From contig NC_092672.1 in the NCBI RefSeq assembly GCF_964355755.1, forward strand, positions 36,886,501 through 36,950,500: a DNA stretch of 64,000 nucleotides, written 5' to 3'. A program made the position numbers and the translations under genes. This DNA is from Antedon mediterranea. Lineage: Eukaryota > Echinodermata > Crinoidea > Comatulida > Antedonidae. Below, in pieces: positions 10,482 to 25,400 of the stretch. Each line of letters begins with the position of its first letter. Within the stretch, counting starts at the first letter, position 1. The notes beneath the pieces are model-generated. The model ran no database searches. It worked only from the letters and a program-made list of their open reading frames with translations, and was not told the origin of the DNA.

Positions 10482-13400
10482 GTAAGTTGATGACAATTCA
10501 TTTTGACGAAAGGTGCATTTATTTTTATTTAGGTAATGTTCTAGATGTGGTACTCTATATCCATATCAAGTTGGTTGTTCAAGTTATTCGTCAGAGGTTT
10601 GTGATCCTAAAGTTGTTTCGACAACACTTTCAGAAAGCATTCCATACTTTATCTTTTTGTATTTATTTTACATACAACAATGTTGCTTAGTTCAGTAATT
10701 TGCTTTTGGATTTGATTTATAAATGTTCAGAATTACTACGTAAGGAATCCAGATTAATAAATGACATATAAATGGAAATGTAATGAACAAATGTAAGTTA
10801 AAAAATGCTATATTAAATTAAAGGTTTATTGAATTTTTCTAGACTACAGTATTTAAAGAAATGTACCCATATTTTATTTTGAACAATTTTAACAGTGTGT
10901 TGAGAAATGATTTTCTGACAATTAAAAAATTTGAATATTCATTAAATTGTGAATGATGAGAGAAATTGCACAAAGTAGATCTTTATTAGTGACAATATAA
11001 GAACTAAACCTATTTGGATTATGGTTTACGGAAGTCCTTAATTGACGTCAACGGAACTACTTCTTTGTCCCTCATACACAATAGGACCTACCTGACTAAC
11101 CTCTAGCCTATCGTAACTGCATTTAAAACCCATTTGAAAACACATTATTTTAACACATTCCAGTAACTAATTGTAAATACAAACACATTATACATTAATA
11201 TTCTACATATTTGCTATAATTTTTTTTTACCAAGTAACAAAATTTTTTTCCAAACTTTTATTTTAGTACTAAATTTGTCAGACATTTTTTCGGGTAGTAT
11301 AATCAGTGACACCTTATATTAGCCTACAATACCATTTAAGGTCATTAAACAGATTGCAAGGTCATCATTTATGAATTGATTTTGATGGTTTTTTTTCACC
11401 TAAACACAAATAAATTGTTGTAATGTACCTATTATATAGTTATTATTTCACATAACCAAACTCTTACATACAGTAGAATCATGATTCAATATTTTAAACT
11501 TTGACTCAGTGTTTTTAACTGGTTGGGGCATAAAAGTTGACAGTACTGTACATACTTGTAAACTACTTTTGGCATTGTCACTGAAGCTATCATAACATGG
11601 ATTGGTTTGTAAGCATGTGCATATATTATTCTTTTTTGACCAGCCAGTTGGCTAGCTCAGTAGCATATGAATAATTTAATGATAGTAGGGCCTGTACAGT
11701 AATCCTTGTTTTTCTTGTTAGGTACTGTACCAGTACATATTCTGTTTCTTGGTCATCATCGATTTAACAATTAAAATTAATGATTGTTTAGATTCTATCG
11801 TGACGTTATGGGCAAATAATAATTATTATCATCACTACTTCCTTCTTATTTTGAATCACACTTTTTCCATGATTCTTTTTGGAAATTGGACAATAACCAC
11901 ATGGACAATAACGATTAGGACAATTTTTGATTGATGGATGCCTCAATTATTATAAGAGCCAAGAAACAATATGATATATACATAATAAAACAGCAGTTTA
12001 TTTGTCTTAAAATGATCTCTATATTTGATTTTAAAAAGTCATTACTAGTTTTAATAGTTATAATTTATTTTGTGCCTACAGTAGTACTTTTATTTAAATT
12101 TGCCCCATTAAATCCAACCGGACAGCCTTTTAAAACTTAAGTTAAGGGATGATTGATGAGAGATTTATCCATTGATGTTCCACAAATTTTATAATCACAT
12201 ATTTGTAAAATTATTATTTAATTTTTTTTTTAAATTTATTATTTAATTATTATTATTTAAAATACAGAATGTCATATTGGCAAATCCTGCCCTTTGAGTG
12301 GGATAATCTAAATATACATAATACCATCATTTCTTTTAATAGTGGGATTTCATCAGAGTAATAATGTGTATAAAAAGCAATTTCAAATTTGTTTTTTCTT
12401 TTCTCAAACTATTATTTTGTTTCTATTCATATATTCCTGCCTTTCAGCTAAGGAACGCACGGAAGGATTGCGCCACAGAAGTAAACGAAATTGTGGTAGA
12501 TTTAAATTTGGTAAATTTATTGAATAAAATGTTCACTTCATTTCTTTCTATTGGTATCTTGCATGTCAGTTGTCTTTATATAATCACTAAACTACCTAAA
12601 CTGTACATTTTTGGTTCACTATAGGCCTAATGCAAACTGGTGATGGTAAAATAATATTGAAACTAGTATTTAATACGATTTTAAACGGAAAATAGTTGGT
12701 TTCTTATTCAGTCATATTTTAGTAAATTCATGCATGCCTGTCATTGGTTCATTCAATGCTTAAAAGTTTTGATATTTAAACTATAATTGATATGTCATTC
12801 TTATATTTTGCTTAATCCAGTCTTTAAGCGCTTCAACTTTATTTTAAACTTTAATAAACTTGGGAGAGAGGAAACATCAATAATAACTCAAGCTAGGTGA
12901 AAAGTTTAAAACAAATTTTATAGCCATTATTATTCAATAATATTAGATAAAAAAAATTGCTTAATCTTACAGATCTTGTAGACAAGGATCTGTTTAATTT
13001 TATCTACCAAAATTTAAATACAAAAAGTGTTTATCCATGGTGTTGTTTGCTATAGTACTGTACCTACTAGTATTATTAGACATTAAATATGAACACGGAA
13101 CTACAGTGCAACAAGGACCTAGACATAAAACCACAATTTCTATATGATATTCATTCTTTTTCTCTTCTGAGTTTCTGGTCGAATTAACACTCACTACAGT
13201 ATGAAATAATTTGTGGCATTACAGTATTACCATACTGAAAATACTGTATTATCAAACTATTGTTATATAAATCTTATCTAAAGAATGTGTTTACTAACAA
13301 AGGGACTATTGACTGGTTCCACGTGTCATGCATCACCTTCCCCCCCCCCCCCCTCCTTCCTTCTCTCCCCCAACTATTTCTCTCTCCTTCTCCGATTCCC

Positions 13401-16400
13401 AATATTAAAACAAAATTATATACAGTATTTACAGTAGATATTTTAATTTTTAGTAAGTCTGTGTTTCTTTCAAGGTCTTTTATGTATGATTTGACTTGGT
13501 ATGGGTCAACAGATATGTACAATGAAATGTACGATGAACGTACAATGAACGTACCGTACCATTCTTGCTCTATGCTGCTTTTATCTATGTTCATTTTATA
13601 ACCCATGCCTGAAAAGAATTTGTATTTGTTAATGCAAAGTATTAACTGATAGTGAATTTAGACTAACACCCTGATAGGGTTCCCAGTATTGTAGGCCTAT
13701 TTTAGCAGCCTTAAAGCCGGATTGTTATATAGTACTAAAGCTCTGTCTACACTATCAAACTAGTTTGGCAAAAAAAGTAAGATGTGCCCAAATTTGGAAG
13801 TGATGTGCCCAAATATGGTAGTGATATGACATCGCCATGTCCATATATGGGCACATCACATTTTGTCACATAAAGTTTGATAGTGTTGACAAGGCTTTAG
13901 AGAGGGGAGGGGATTGCGGGAGGTCTTTTTCTCATAAAGGTGTGAGCAAAGAAAGCACTAGAGAAGGTAGGCCTACTATACTTTGTTTAAAAGGTGGCAT
14001 ATAAAGAAAAAGGGGGTTTTGTTCAAACTCTACAAACTTCTGGCTATTGATTTTACATACATTTTTAATCACTGCAACACCTCCCACTAACTTTAATTGT
14101 CACTTCCAAATTACTTCACTTTATATGTGTCAACCAAACTATGAAAGATCTCACTATTACAATTTGCATACTGGTATATTATTATTTGTATTGTGCTATA
14201 AAATATTTATCATATGTTACATTATGAACTCAAAAGACATGGGTGGGTATTAAAAAGAAGTACATACAGTACACTACACATTTTGATGCATGGACAATTC
14301 TAAATTAACCCACAAACAATACACAAAGACTTTTTTTGTATTAATAAATGCATGAACTATCACACGATTACATTTATCACTAATTAATGACTGTATAACA
14401 AAATAATTCTTTGTTACTTCACTTTATTTCACTTTCGTATGCATTTGTTGTGGAAGAATTAATGTACCGTTTGATGTACAATTTGGTTTAGTTAGTATCC
14501 GTTTTATATACTAAATAGGCTTGTCATTATTATCCATAGGAAGGTATACTATAGGATCTATACATGCACAAGGACGCTTTGGTTAGAAACATCCGGTAGT
14601 GAGTCCAAAGTCCTCTCCTTGGTTTATGATATTATGAATCAGTCAAACACAATAAAAACAAATTCTAAACATCAAGAAGTAAACATGTTTTATTGGTATA
14701 ATTACAGTAATTACTCCATTTTATTTTTAGAGTCAGTTTCTGTCTTTGTTAAAGACACACTTTGAATAAAAAATTGGTATGGGAAATTATTGTTTCTTTC
14801 GTTTCTCTGGCCCACGATACAATACAATTTAACATATTTTTGCTTCATATACAGTATATTTATTGTATCCGTTTTCTGTTTCACCTTTAAATGACAACTT
14901 ACAGTGCTGTTGCCTGGTTTTGATGAAATAAAAAGAAAAAAAATATACATAATATATATAAGTGTAATAGTGGGTCTATATTATATTATTACATTTGCAT
15001 GAAATTGATTATTTCCATGCTAAGGTTATGTCCCAAAATATGTATATTTTGTCAATTCAAAATAAACATTTATTGACATATTGTATGATGGAGTACAGTA
15101 TGACGTCATGAACAATGTTTCTAATAAATGACAATAACAAGAATCCAACATTCAGTAGTTCTATCTTTCATTAGAGAATAATCGTTTGAAGTCACCATCC
15201 ATTATTATAACATCTTTTATTTTGGCATAAAATATTTCAAAATGATTTTGTATCAGTGAATATTTATGCTATTAATAAGCTATACCATTATATTAATACC
15301 AGTAGATGACTTGTATGACTCATTTCTAGGTGTAACCCTATATCTTATACCTGATCTCAGTAATAGTACCACGCTGTTCTACCAATGTCATGTTCATTCC
15401 AACTAGGCCAAATAACGAGTTTAAGTTCTAATTTGGCTTTTTACCTTGCGGCAACATTAATTATAGATAGAAAGTAATAACAATATTTATGTTTGTGAGT
15501 CTATGGTAGTTACAGCTTTATTATCTATAAATAGGCCTTATTTTCTTTTAATTTGTTATCATAATTGATATCAATCATAATTATAATGATGTCTAATGAT
15601 TTTAAATTATAACAGAAATCATCTAACAAGAATTGTATTATTAATATTATTTATGCATAAAATAAATATAAGAATCTCTTCTTTTCATCCACACTATCAC
15701 TTAAGAAGTCATTATCAATCGTCTGCATGATAAATAATACTCACCTCCAATTCCCTCTGCACAAAGTAAACAAGACCCAAGGGGTTGCATAATAAAACTG
15801 ATACAGTAATAACTTATAAACCATTTTGATTCATGTTCAATTTATCTATCATTAAACTAAAGGTGCAAAGTTTGGAATGTAAAAAAAAAATAAAAAATTC
15901 ATCAATTTGATTGTGATTGTGTTTTCAGTTAAAAAGACATGAACAAAATTAAGTGCTTTAAATATTAATTTGCATACAGATAAAGCAAATTGAAATTATT
16001 TTTAACGATGAAATATTAAAAAACTATTGCTTAAAATTGATTTTTAATGTCAGACTGTGTTGTCTAGTTTCGAATTCTTTTTCTAGATACTGTGTAATAA
16101 TGTATTTTTTTCTATTTTACCAATCTTCAGTCTTGCTTGCTTCCAACCCTAAATACTCAAACCTCAACAATTTTTAGTCTGGTCTGATATTTTTGACGAT
16201 TTTATCTAAATAACAATTTTATCATATTAAGAGATGTTTACTATATAACTTTAAAATAACATTTTATGACAAAAATTTGTTCTTGAGAATGGTTTTACAT
16301 GATGGTTCCGAAACGTTTATCTTTTTTGTCATTATTAAAATTTTATCTGACATTTATTTAAATCATATTTTGTTGACAGATTCAAATTCAGGTGATTCTG

Positions 16401-19400
16401 GAATGTGTGGCAATTCACCTGAAGAGACAAAGATGATAAAGTTTGAAGAGACCCCCAAACAAAGACCAAAAGAGTTCCCTTGTGATGTCAAAGGGTCTAA
16501 AAATAATTCTGACGATTCGACATGTGACCTTTTGCAAATCGATCAAGCGGTGAGGTTTTTATAGTTATTGAATTTTTTCTTTATTTTACAGCCGTTTAGT
16601 GGGAATATTACTCATTTTTTCTATTCTCGTTTTCTGTTGTAATATAGGAATTCAGTATTATTTGGATGGATTCCTATAAAAAATATGAAATTTGCTCAAT
16701 TCTAAAATTGCAATATATATTTGCATGTTTGTGACCTAATACTGTATAACTTGTTTGTGTTCTATAGTAGTAATGGCTACTCGTCAAATAGTAATGTACG
16801 CACAGGTTAACTATGCACAGCCATGTGGTACATCAGTTGGGGTTCAGGATCTATAATCCTTTTGAATTCAAACATTATTTTCTTTAGAATAATCAAGAGC
16901 TAGCTAGGAACTAATCTTTATTATAAGTATGGTGAATTCTAATGAGGCAATACCTTTTACCACATTAACATTTGTTATTACTTAAAATTTTGGAAATTTT
17001 GATGACAGTTTTATGTTCTTAAAATGTGCTTTATGGTTTTTAATGACAACCATACTACACTCTGTAGTATGTGTCAAATTGTGGTCAAACAAGTGGTTTT
17101 GTGACTTTGTACAAACACTTGACCCATTCAAATTTTATCTAATACGTTTAGCAATTATATTATGAACTTTGTAATATATTCGGTAATGTACTAATAATAT
17201 TATTGAGAGCTTGCTTATATGCACTATATAAGAATGAACTATTGTTATATTTGATCATGATTAAATAATAAAGTTTTTTAGAAGATGGTTTTTTTTCAAA
17301 CAAAGAAAACCATTTTTTGTAGTTTATATTAATTCATAGTGATGATTGATGATACAGAACACTAAATATACTGTCATGAGGAATTTTCCCGAAAGATCGA
17401 AATCAAAATGATTCTGGGTTTGGTCTACTAATGTTTCTGCTCCCAAAACTGTAGTTGATCATACCCAGTACCACTTTGATTATACGATCATTCGAGAAAA
17501 CACCTCAGGAAATTTCCTCATGATGTTGATGTTGATTACTGTATTTTTTAGCTATTGAAGAAGTATTCCACACCTGATGTTGAAGATTTAAACTTACGAC
17601 GTATAATATTAGGCACAGTACTGGACAGCGAGAAAAACTACGTTACAACAATGGAGTCTGTTCTTACAGTAAGTTTTAAGTTTGAACTTTTCTCCTGTAA
17701 CAAATTAAGTAAGTAACAATAGCACTTTAAGTTCGCATCTCTCAGTATACTCTCAGACACCAATTGATCATTGTATGCATTGTGCACTGGATATCTGTAT
17801 ATTTGTATTGGTTAGATTATTTATACAAGCTGTTTAATAACAAGGAAATTAACATGTTTTTTATTCTTAAAACGGTTTTTATCATTTTAGCCAGCCCCAA
17901 AAGCAAACAGAAGCATAGAAACAGACCAGCTCTCTCGAGTGGAAACTTAAGGGGCCTTTCTACTGTTCAAATCTTTATTTCCTTATACACAAGTCAACAT
18001 ATTTTGTACAATTTAGTTTTTAATTTTTCAGAAATTCATTCAAATTTGTTTTTGACATAAATATGCAAAGAATTAGTCTTGATTTTTGGGTGCAAACTGA
18101 TTGAGTGATAAAAATAGCATTAGTCTGTGTTTATGAAATTTGTTAAGCACCCAAGTCTAATTCGAAATAGAATAAAAAGATTCTGTGATATAATTGATAG
18201 CCTTATCAATCAAATACTATAATAAAAACAAACAGAATCCCATCTACAGTGGTTTTCTTGTGAATATAAGTTCAACTAGTCAAGTACTTTTAACCACATT
18301 GGTAAACCACAAGCAATGGTTCCATATGGACTTGTTCCATGTACTTTGTCCTCCATTCTACTGATAAACCACAATCATATGTCTACCTTTTTTTCAATTT
18401 CAATGTATTATATTTGTTATTTAAAATATATTTGTATAGTTTCTCAAAGTACATTAGTCAGAAAAAAAAATTTAGAAAAAAAAGAAATAAATTTAAATAA
18501 AGGAGGAGTAACATTAAAAAGTGGTTTGATCCGCCTTATTCGAAAAAACCTTAACATTTAATTTTTAGCTGTACATTTAATTTGCTCCACACTTGATTTG
18601 GCACAAATTGTAAAACAGGATTCTCTTTCACGTGAAAAACCAGTTTATCTGATTTTATCATTTACAATGACGTAATTCAGAAGATTGTGTTTTAGAAAGA
18701 GAAAATAAAAATGTCTGCAAAACGATACGCCAGTGTAATTATTTTCCATTTTGAATCAAATCAATATCCAATCTTGAAGTGTGGGCCTTTTAGGTTTTGG
18801 AATCAATAGGGCCGACATTTATTAAAAAAGGAGTTTTGTTTGGTTAAATATTATAAAATAAAAAAAAAAAATTGATTAGTCAAACTACCAATTGCAATAT
18901 TGTGTAAGGTTACACCCTTGAAATAATTAGTCTTTTTATAGATAATAATTTAATTAGCATTTTAATGCTAACGTTTTATTGGCTATTATTAGTTGGACCT
19001 TTGGACCATCAATCAACATTTTAGCAACATTTTACCAAGAAATGAGAGTTACTATAACCTCTATAGCAATCAACTAATATTCATCAAAATGTTGTTATTT
19101 CCACACTTTTACTACCTGTACAGTACCTCCCTATTTAAAAATAATATTTGTATACTAACATAAATACTGTATGATATTTCACAGCAGGTGACATTAAATG
19201 AAAAACAATTATCAAAACAATTTTTTTATTTTGATAAAATTAACTTGTGATTAATGATGCTAGAAGGTTGTTTGACTAATTAAACATCAAAATAACTCTT
19301 CACCTTCACAATTTACTCAACATCTCCTTGAAACTCTTAAATCTGACATGACCTTTTATTTATAAACTCACATCTATATTTAGTATCACAACATATGGAG

Positions 19401-22400
19401 AGAACTATTATGTTTTTTATTGATGATTTCATTATTATTATTAATGAGCTAGGTGATAAGACAAAGTTAACAACAGGTCCCAGAGGAAGGTACAGTAGTG
19501 TTTAGATTCACTTTGTGAAAGAGACACATGATTTTAATAAACAATCTAGTATTAAAACAAAAAAATATCTGTCTGTTACGAGATTTATCTGCCTGTTTAT
19601 AGTAATAACAATAATGATATTGATTTGGATCAACACTTTTTTAACAGATGCGCAGATGGTGAGTTAATACAATAACAACATTTGAACAACAAAATTACTT
19701 AAAACTAGAACCAACAAATTAAAACAATATACAGTAGCTTTAAATTATGTTTCTTTTTCTCTTTTTCAGCTAATGAAAGTGTTTAGTGGTAATATGAACA
19801 CATCTCAACCAATTCTGTCATCTGAGGACTACAGTTGCTTGTTTTACAAAATAGCAGAACTTTGTCAGATCCATCAGGAGTTCAGAAATAATCTGGAAGC
19901 ACGTCTCAAAAACTGGACACCAGATCAAACATTCAGTGATTTATTCCAATTTTTGGTTTGTAATATTGTAGATTTCTTTACTGCCATAAAGCCTCCTCTA
20001 CACTATCAAACTTTATGTGACAAAAAAAATGTGATGTGGTCATATATGGACATGATAATGTCATATCACTAACCATATTTGAGCACATCACACTAGTTTG
20101 ATAGTGTAGACAGAGCTTTACTTTTTGTAAATATATTTTCACCAGTTTTATCAACCTCAGTTTGAACAATCATTACAAGTAGTTATCATTCTATTTATCT
20201 ATATTTATTCTATTTTGTGTCTAGCTTACCTGGATAAACTGACATAGGCTTTCTCCCCCTCGAAGAGAGAACATAACTCGAAAATTAAAAACATTTCCCT
20301 CCAAGCCAGTGGTATTGTCCGTGTACCCTGCCCTCATGTGTCCATTTACCTAGCATATAAGTAATTTCTTCCTAATTTTGTTTGTGTGTGTTTTCCATAG
20401 GACAAGCACATGTACTTGCATGAGGAGTATGCCAGCAATTACCCAAGGTCAATAAGTGTATTGGAAAGATGTCGTAGGGAAATTCCGCAATTTAACAAAA
20501 TCGCTACAAATATCAAGATGCCGACGGGTGAAACAGCAACTCTTGAATGTAAGAAAATCTTTTTCTGTTAACCTCTGTCCACACTATCTAACTAGTTTGA
20601 CAAACAAAACTATGTCACGTGTCCATATATAGGCACATCTCATTTTTTTTTGTCAACTAAAGTTTAATAATTTTGACAGAGCTTATTATAGTTATACTTA
20701 TTATCATAATTATTGTTTTCATCAGATTTCTTTTCTTATAATTCAGTATTTTCATTAAGAATAAACCTTTGTCAACAATACAATCTCCATTTAATTTGAA
20801 TATTATTATTCCAATTTTTCACCACATTATTTTCTTGATTATCATAATCAAATACAGAGATAGCCATTGATATTGACATTATGTCTATTTCGTCATATAT
20901 ATAATTATATTAATTCACGCTTAAGAAGCACTGCCAGAGTTATTATAATTATTCAAGTCTATTACATTTCAGTTGTATCTCATTCCTTATTTATCACAGC
21001 AAGGAATTATAATTAATGTCTTCCTGTTTTAAATAAAATGAACTAGCATTTTCCGTCCGGTAAAAGCCGCAGGGATATCAATATGGATTATCTGTCATAA
21101 CATAATAAACCTTTCAAATTTTTAAGATATATTAAGTAATTTGCTTAAAAACAAGTTGTTACCAAAAGATTTTTTTTATGTCTTTTTACTTTATGAGACT
21201 TAAAGTAAGGAAGAGAACTGATTATGTATTCTTAGGCCTTACACTACATAAAACAATTATACATCCAGCTAACTTGATTACAATAACTCAAACCTTTTGA
21301 AAATGTGTTTGAAATAGTAGGGGTATCCAACAAATAAAATATAGTGAGTTGAACTAATAGCTTATTTAATTGTGCTTAATGATTCTTTTTTATAAGGATA
21401 CTTGTTTTAGGCCTATTATACACCCATTTTAATATGGCACTTACGATAGCTGAGTATTAGTTCTAAGAGATTTAGTATACAAGGTGCCACGATTACCAGA
21501 TAACATAGATGTAAAAATAAGAAAACTATTTTGATTGTCTTTCTGTTTTGCTGTGTAATTTGTTAAACACATGTACTGTAGTAGTTAGGTTTATTAGTCT
21601 ATCATGTCTTTCCTTCCTGGAGACTTGTGTACATTGTTAGTCATTTTACCTGTCATCTTTATAATACTCTTTTGTTTATAGATCAGTGGCCGCCGTATTC
21701 ATCAAACACACTTAAGTGAGATATTAACCTTAAATATTAAGTATTTTACTTAACTCAATAATAGTATTTCCCTTAAATTGTATTCATTTAGATAGGAGAT
21801 TTTTTTAATTTTAAGGTTAAGTGTTTTCCTTAAAATCTGTCTACACTATCAGACTATTTTAACAAAAAGTGTGATGTGCCCAAATATGGTAGTGATATGC
21901 CCAAATATGGTAGTGATATGACATCATCACGTCTATATATGGACAGATCACATCGCATAAACTTTAATATAGTGTAGACAGAGCTTTAGCCTAAGTGTGA
22001 ATTGTGAATATTGGCCTTCAGGTCTTTAGATGTCCAATTTATACATGTCCTTATATTTGTTTCAAACTTTTGGCTGAACGAAAGTCTAACTTGAAACCAT
22101 AAATGATCATGTGATACCCAGTAGGGTATTTTTCTAATCAGGATGATGGCATAGTCCAGACATGTAGCCACTCTCGCTTTCCCTTTCCAAGTTTCCGAAT
22201 CCGCTGTAGCGGCCAAAAATAAATATATCCAAGGTTGTGATCAGAAGTTGCAATAGCCAAATATTGTATATCTCATCGTAGAATTGCTGTCTAGTCATGC
22301 AAAATCAAAGATTATTTTAATTAATTTCATTTTTGGTGACGTTTCATAATTTAAATTTGTAGATAACATTGCTTTTTATTAAGCTTACCATAGCATACAC

Positions 22401-25400
22401 AAGCAGATATCTTAGGATCATAATGAAAGTATAACTAAATATAACATTTTTATCTTTAGTTTGTAATTAGCCACGCCCATTATGTGCAAATAATATAGTA
22501 ATGTACAAGAGTACATTATGGCAATTAGTTCAAAATGAAAAGTAGTTTTAGCAAAAGATAATTTGGTAAAGGGTAATAACAGTGAATCTAAACAAAACTT
22601 ACTCTTTTTACTCGGGGTACCTGAGTCTAGGACTCATCTTCTTCTCTTCCATCCGACACTATTAAGTAAAAAGTGCGATTTATAAAGTACTACTCCTCCC
22701 TTATTCGTTGTAGTATTGAGCTGGGATTTGGCATGAATATACTACAGGGACATGTCCTCGAAGCTGGATTTTAAAATTTAAAACCGGATGCAGCCATATG
22801 ACGTCTCGAAGATGATACTGTGTTTGGTAGCAAGGTTTAAATTGATGTGTATGTGACGTTACATCCCGTCTTATGACATCATTACAGCTTCTTTTGCTGT
22901 ACCCCGAGTATTGCACATTCGTGCTTGTTATATTCATTTCTCATTGAAGCAAAAAAAACGATACATGTACTGTATTGCACTAAATATTAAGTAACAACAA
23001 AAAGATTGCTACACAACGAAAGTATTCTTATTATCTAGCATTTGGAGTTAAGTTACTGTACTTAATAGACATATGAAAACCATAAAGGGGCATTTGAGGA
23101 AATGTTAATGATAATGTATGTCTTAATAGCCTTCCAAACACATTTCACATCTTGTATTGTCAAGGTTACGCTAATAGACCAATTGTAATACTCATGCTAT
23201 TTTTATGTATTGCATAACATTTTAAGTTTTTTGGACTGTTTTAATGTTTGTATATTCGGTATGTTTATACAATAACAATAACATAATAATGATACGAATA
23301 CCTGATAATGATAATAAAATGATGACATGGATTGTGGTAGATGCTAACAAAATAATAGATGATTATGCAGAATGCCCAAAATTTCCCATTTTCTGAAACC
23401 CAGTGATGTAGCCACAAGAAATAAAGTGGTCCAGTTTTTACAAGAAATTGGAACAATCTCTATTCAAGCCACAGGATTGTCAAAGGCCTCTGTGAAAAAG
23501 TGGTCAGGTTGATAATCTCTGTTCAAGCCACTGGGTTGTCAAAGGCCTCTGTGAAAAAGTGGTCAGGTTGAAATCTTACCAACCGTACTGGAGGCTACAG
23601 CCCTGAAATCAGACGAAAAGATCTAGTTTTTGGAGAATTTATCAGTGAAATGATATTAATTATATTGGTTTAATGATTTATTAATGATAATAATGACATT
23701 ATTTTATCATTTCAGCTCTTCTTTATGGACCATTGGCAAGAGTGACCAAGATGACGTTAGTTATCAACGTGAGTGTTTGTTAGTATTTTCATGTACAGTA
23801 GTTGCATACCTGCCAACATTAACAAGTGGCAAATTGTATCCGTATCATTACATAATTTTCTTGAGAAAAAAAATTGTTAACTGAAATTCAGTCAATGATT
23901 ATAATAGCTTTTTACTTTAAAAAGTATAATACATATAATATAAACATCACAGGCAAAGAATAAATGCTAAACCAACCTGTGATATACTGAAATTTAATTA
24001 ATTAATTTGGAACGATAAAGATGAGGAAATCTGTGAGATAGAGAAAAAGTCACCCTACCGAGATTCAAACCTGGAACCTTCTGCTTGATTTCCTAACCAT
24101 TAGACCACTGGGGCTTTTATGGTATTGTTCAAACTCGATATATATATATATATTCAAAGGCAAATTACTTATAAACACATTAGGCAATGAACATTAATTC
24201 GAAACCGCCCGGTGATATACTGAAATTTTTTAATTAATTAATTTGAAACGATAAAGATGAGGAAATCTGTGAGAATGAGAAAAAGTCGTTTCAAATTAAT
24301 TAATTAAAAAATTTAAGTATATCACCGGGCGGTTTCGAATTAATGTTCATTGCCTAATGTGTTTATATATATAAAAGTATCTCTTCGGAGATCCCGCCTC
24401 GTGAATAAAAATACTGAAAGATGAGGGCGTATCAATTTGATCTCTGTTGCGCGTGCGTACAACTGAGGACTAGTGCTGTTCCGCCGTACCACGCCGAGAA
24501 TGTTAAAGAGTCGTTATCCAATCGAGTTCGAACAATACCATGAAAGCCCCAGTGGTCTAATGGTTAGGACATCTGCATATCAAGCAGGCGGTCCGAGTTC
24601 GAGTCTCTTTTTCTCATTCTCACAGATTTCCTCATCTTTATCGTTTCAAATTAATTATATATATATATATATATAATTATAACTCGAAAAGTGGATTTTT
24701 TATTTGTTTTTTTTTAAAGTTGTAGAAACAGCTTGCTAAACTAATATGTAGCTTACAGCACATTGGGTACAGTTGACACATAGTATATCATATTGACATG
24801 CATGAAAGTGATCATTTAACTTTGACTCTTAGCGGTCAACCACATCCACACCATTGTTTATCCTGTAGTCATTTACTATTGTCAAGATATGTAGTATCCT
24901 GTATTTTATGAATAACACTGCTATGAATTTATGGTTTTTAATAATTGATGTGTGACACACAAAACAAAAACCTTAAGAACTTAACAAAAATTGATAATAG
25001 TAAATTTATATTCCAAGAATAATCTATATGAAGGCCATTAATTCCATGAATACGTCTACAGCAGGTTGCACAGTGATCAAAGAACTAGTACCCCTTTAGA
25101 AATTTTATTAAACATTTTTTAAATTTCCGGACATTGAAATACTACAAATACAATACCTTTAAAACCAGTAAATATAATAAGAACTAACAGCAGCAGACAA
25201 GAAAAGTACACAAGAGAAGGATGTCCGTATCCTCTGACCCAAGGATGGTTTTCCTGTATTGAATTGACTGTTGTGGTTGGAAAATTGGAAATATATCTTT
25301 ACCTGAATTACTGTTAAATATTTGTCAAAGTTTCTAGGTAAATTTGTTGATATGCTAATGTTTGTGGTTCAGGTAGACAACGATGTAGTTGATGAAACAT

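Noticed and set aside
13260-13606. Two opposed ORFs of about 110 codons
   Set aside because: They span a poly-C tract and AT-rich intron sequence, show no domain-like pattern and break the BCR splicing frame.
24545-24608. Possible functional tRNA gene
   Set aside because: A and B boxes are present, but it belongs to a SINE repeated elsewhere, with a common tail and no clean acceptor stem.
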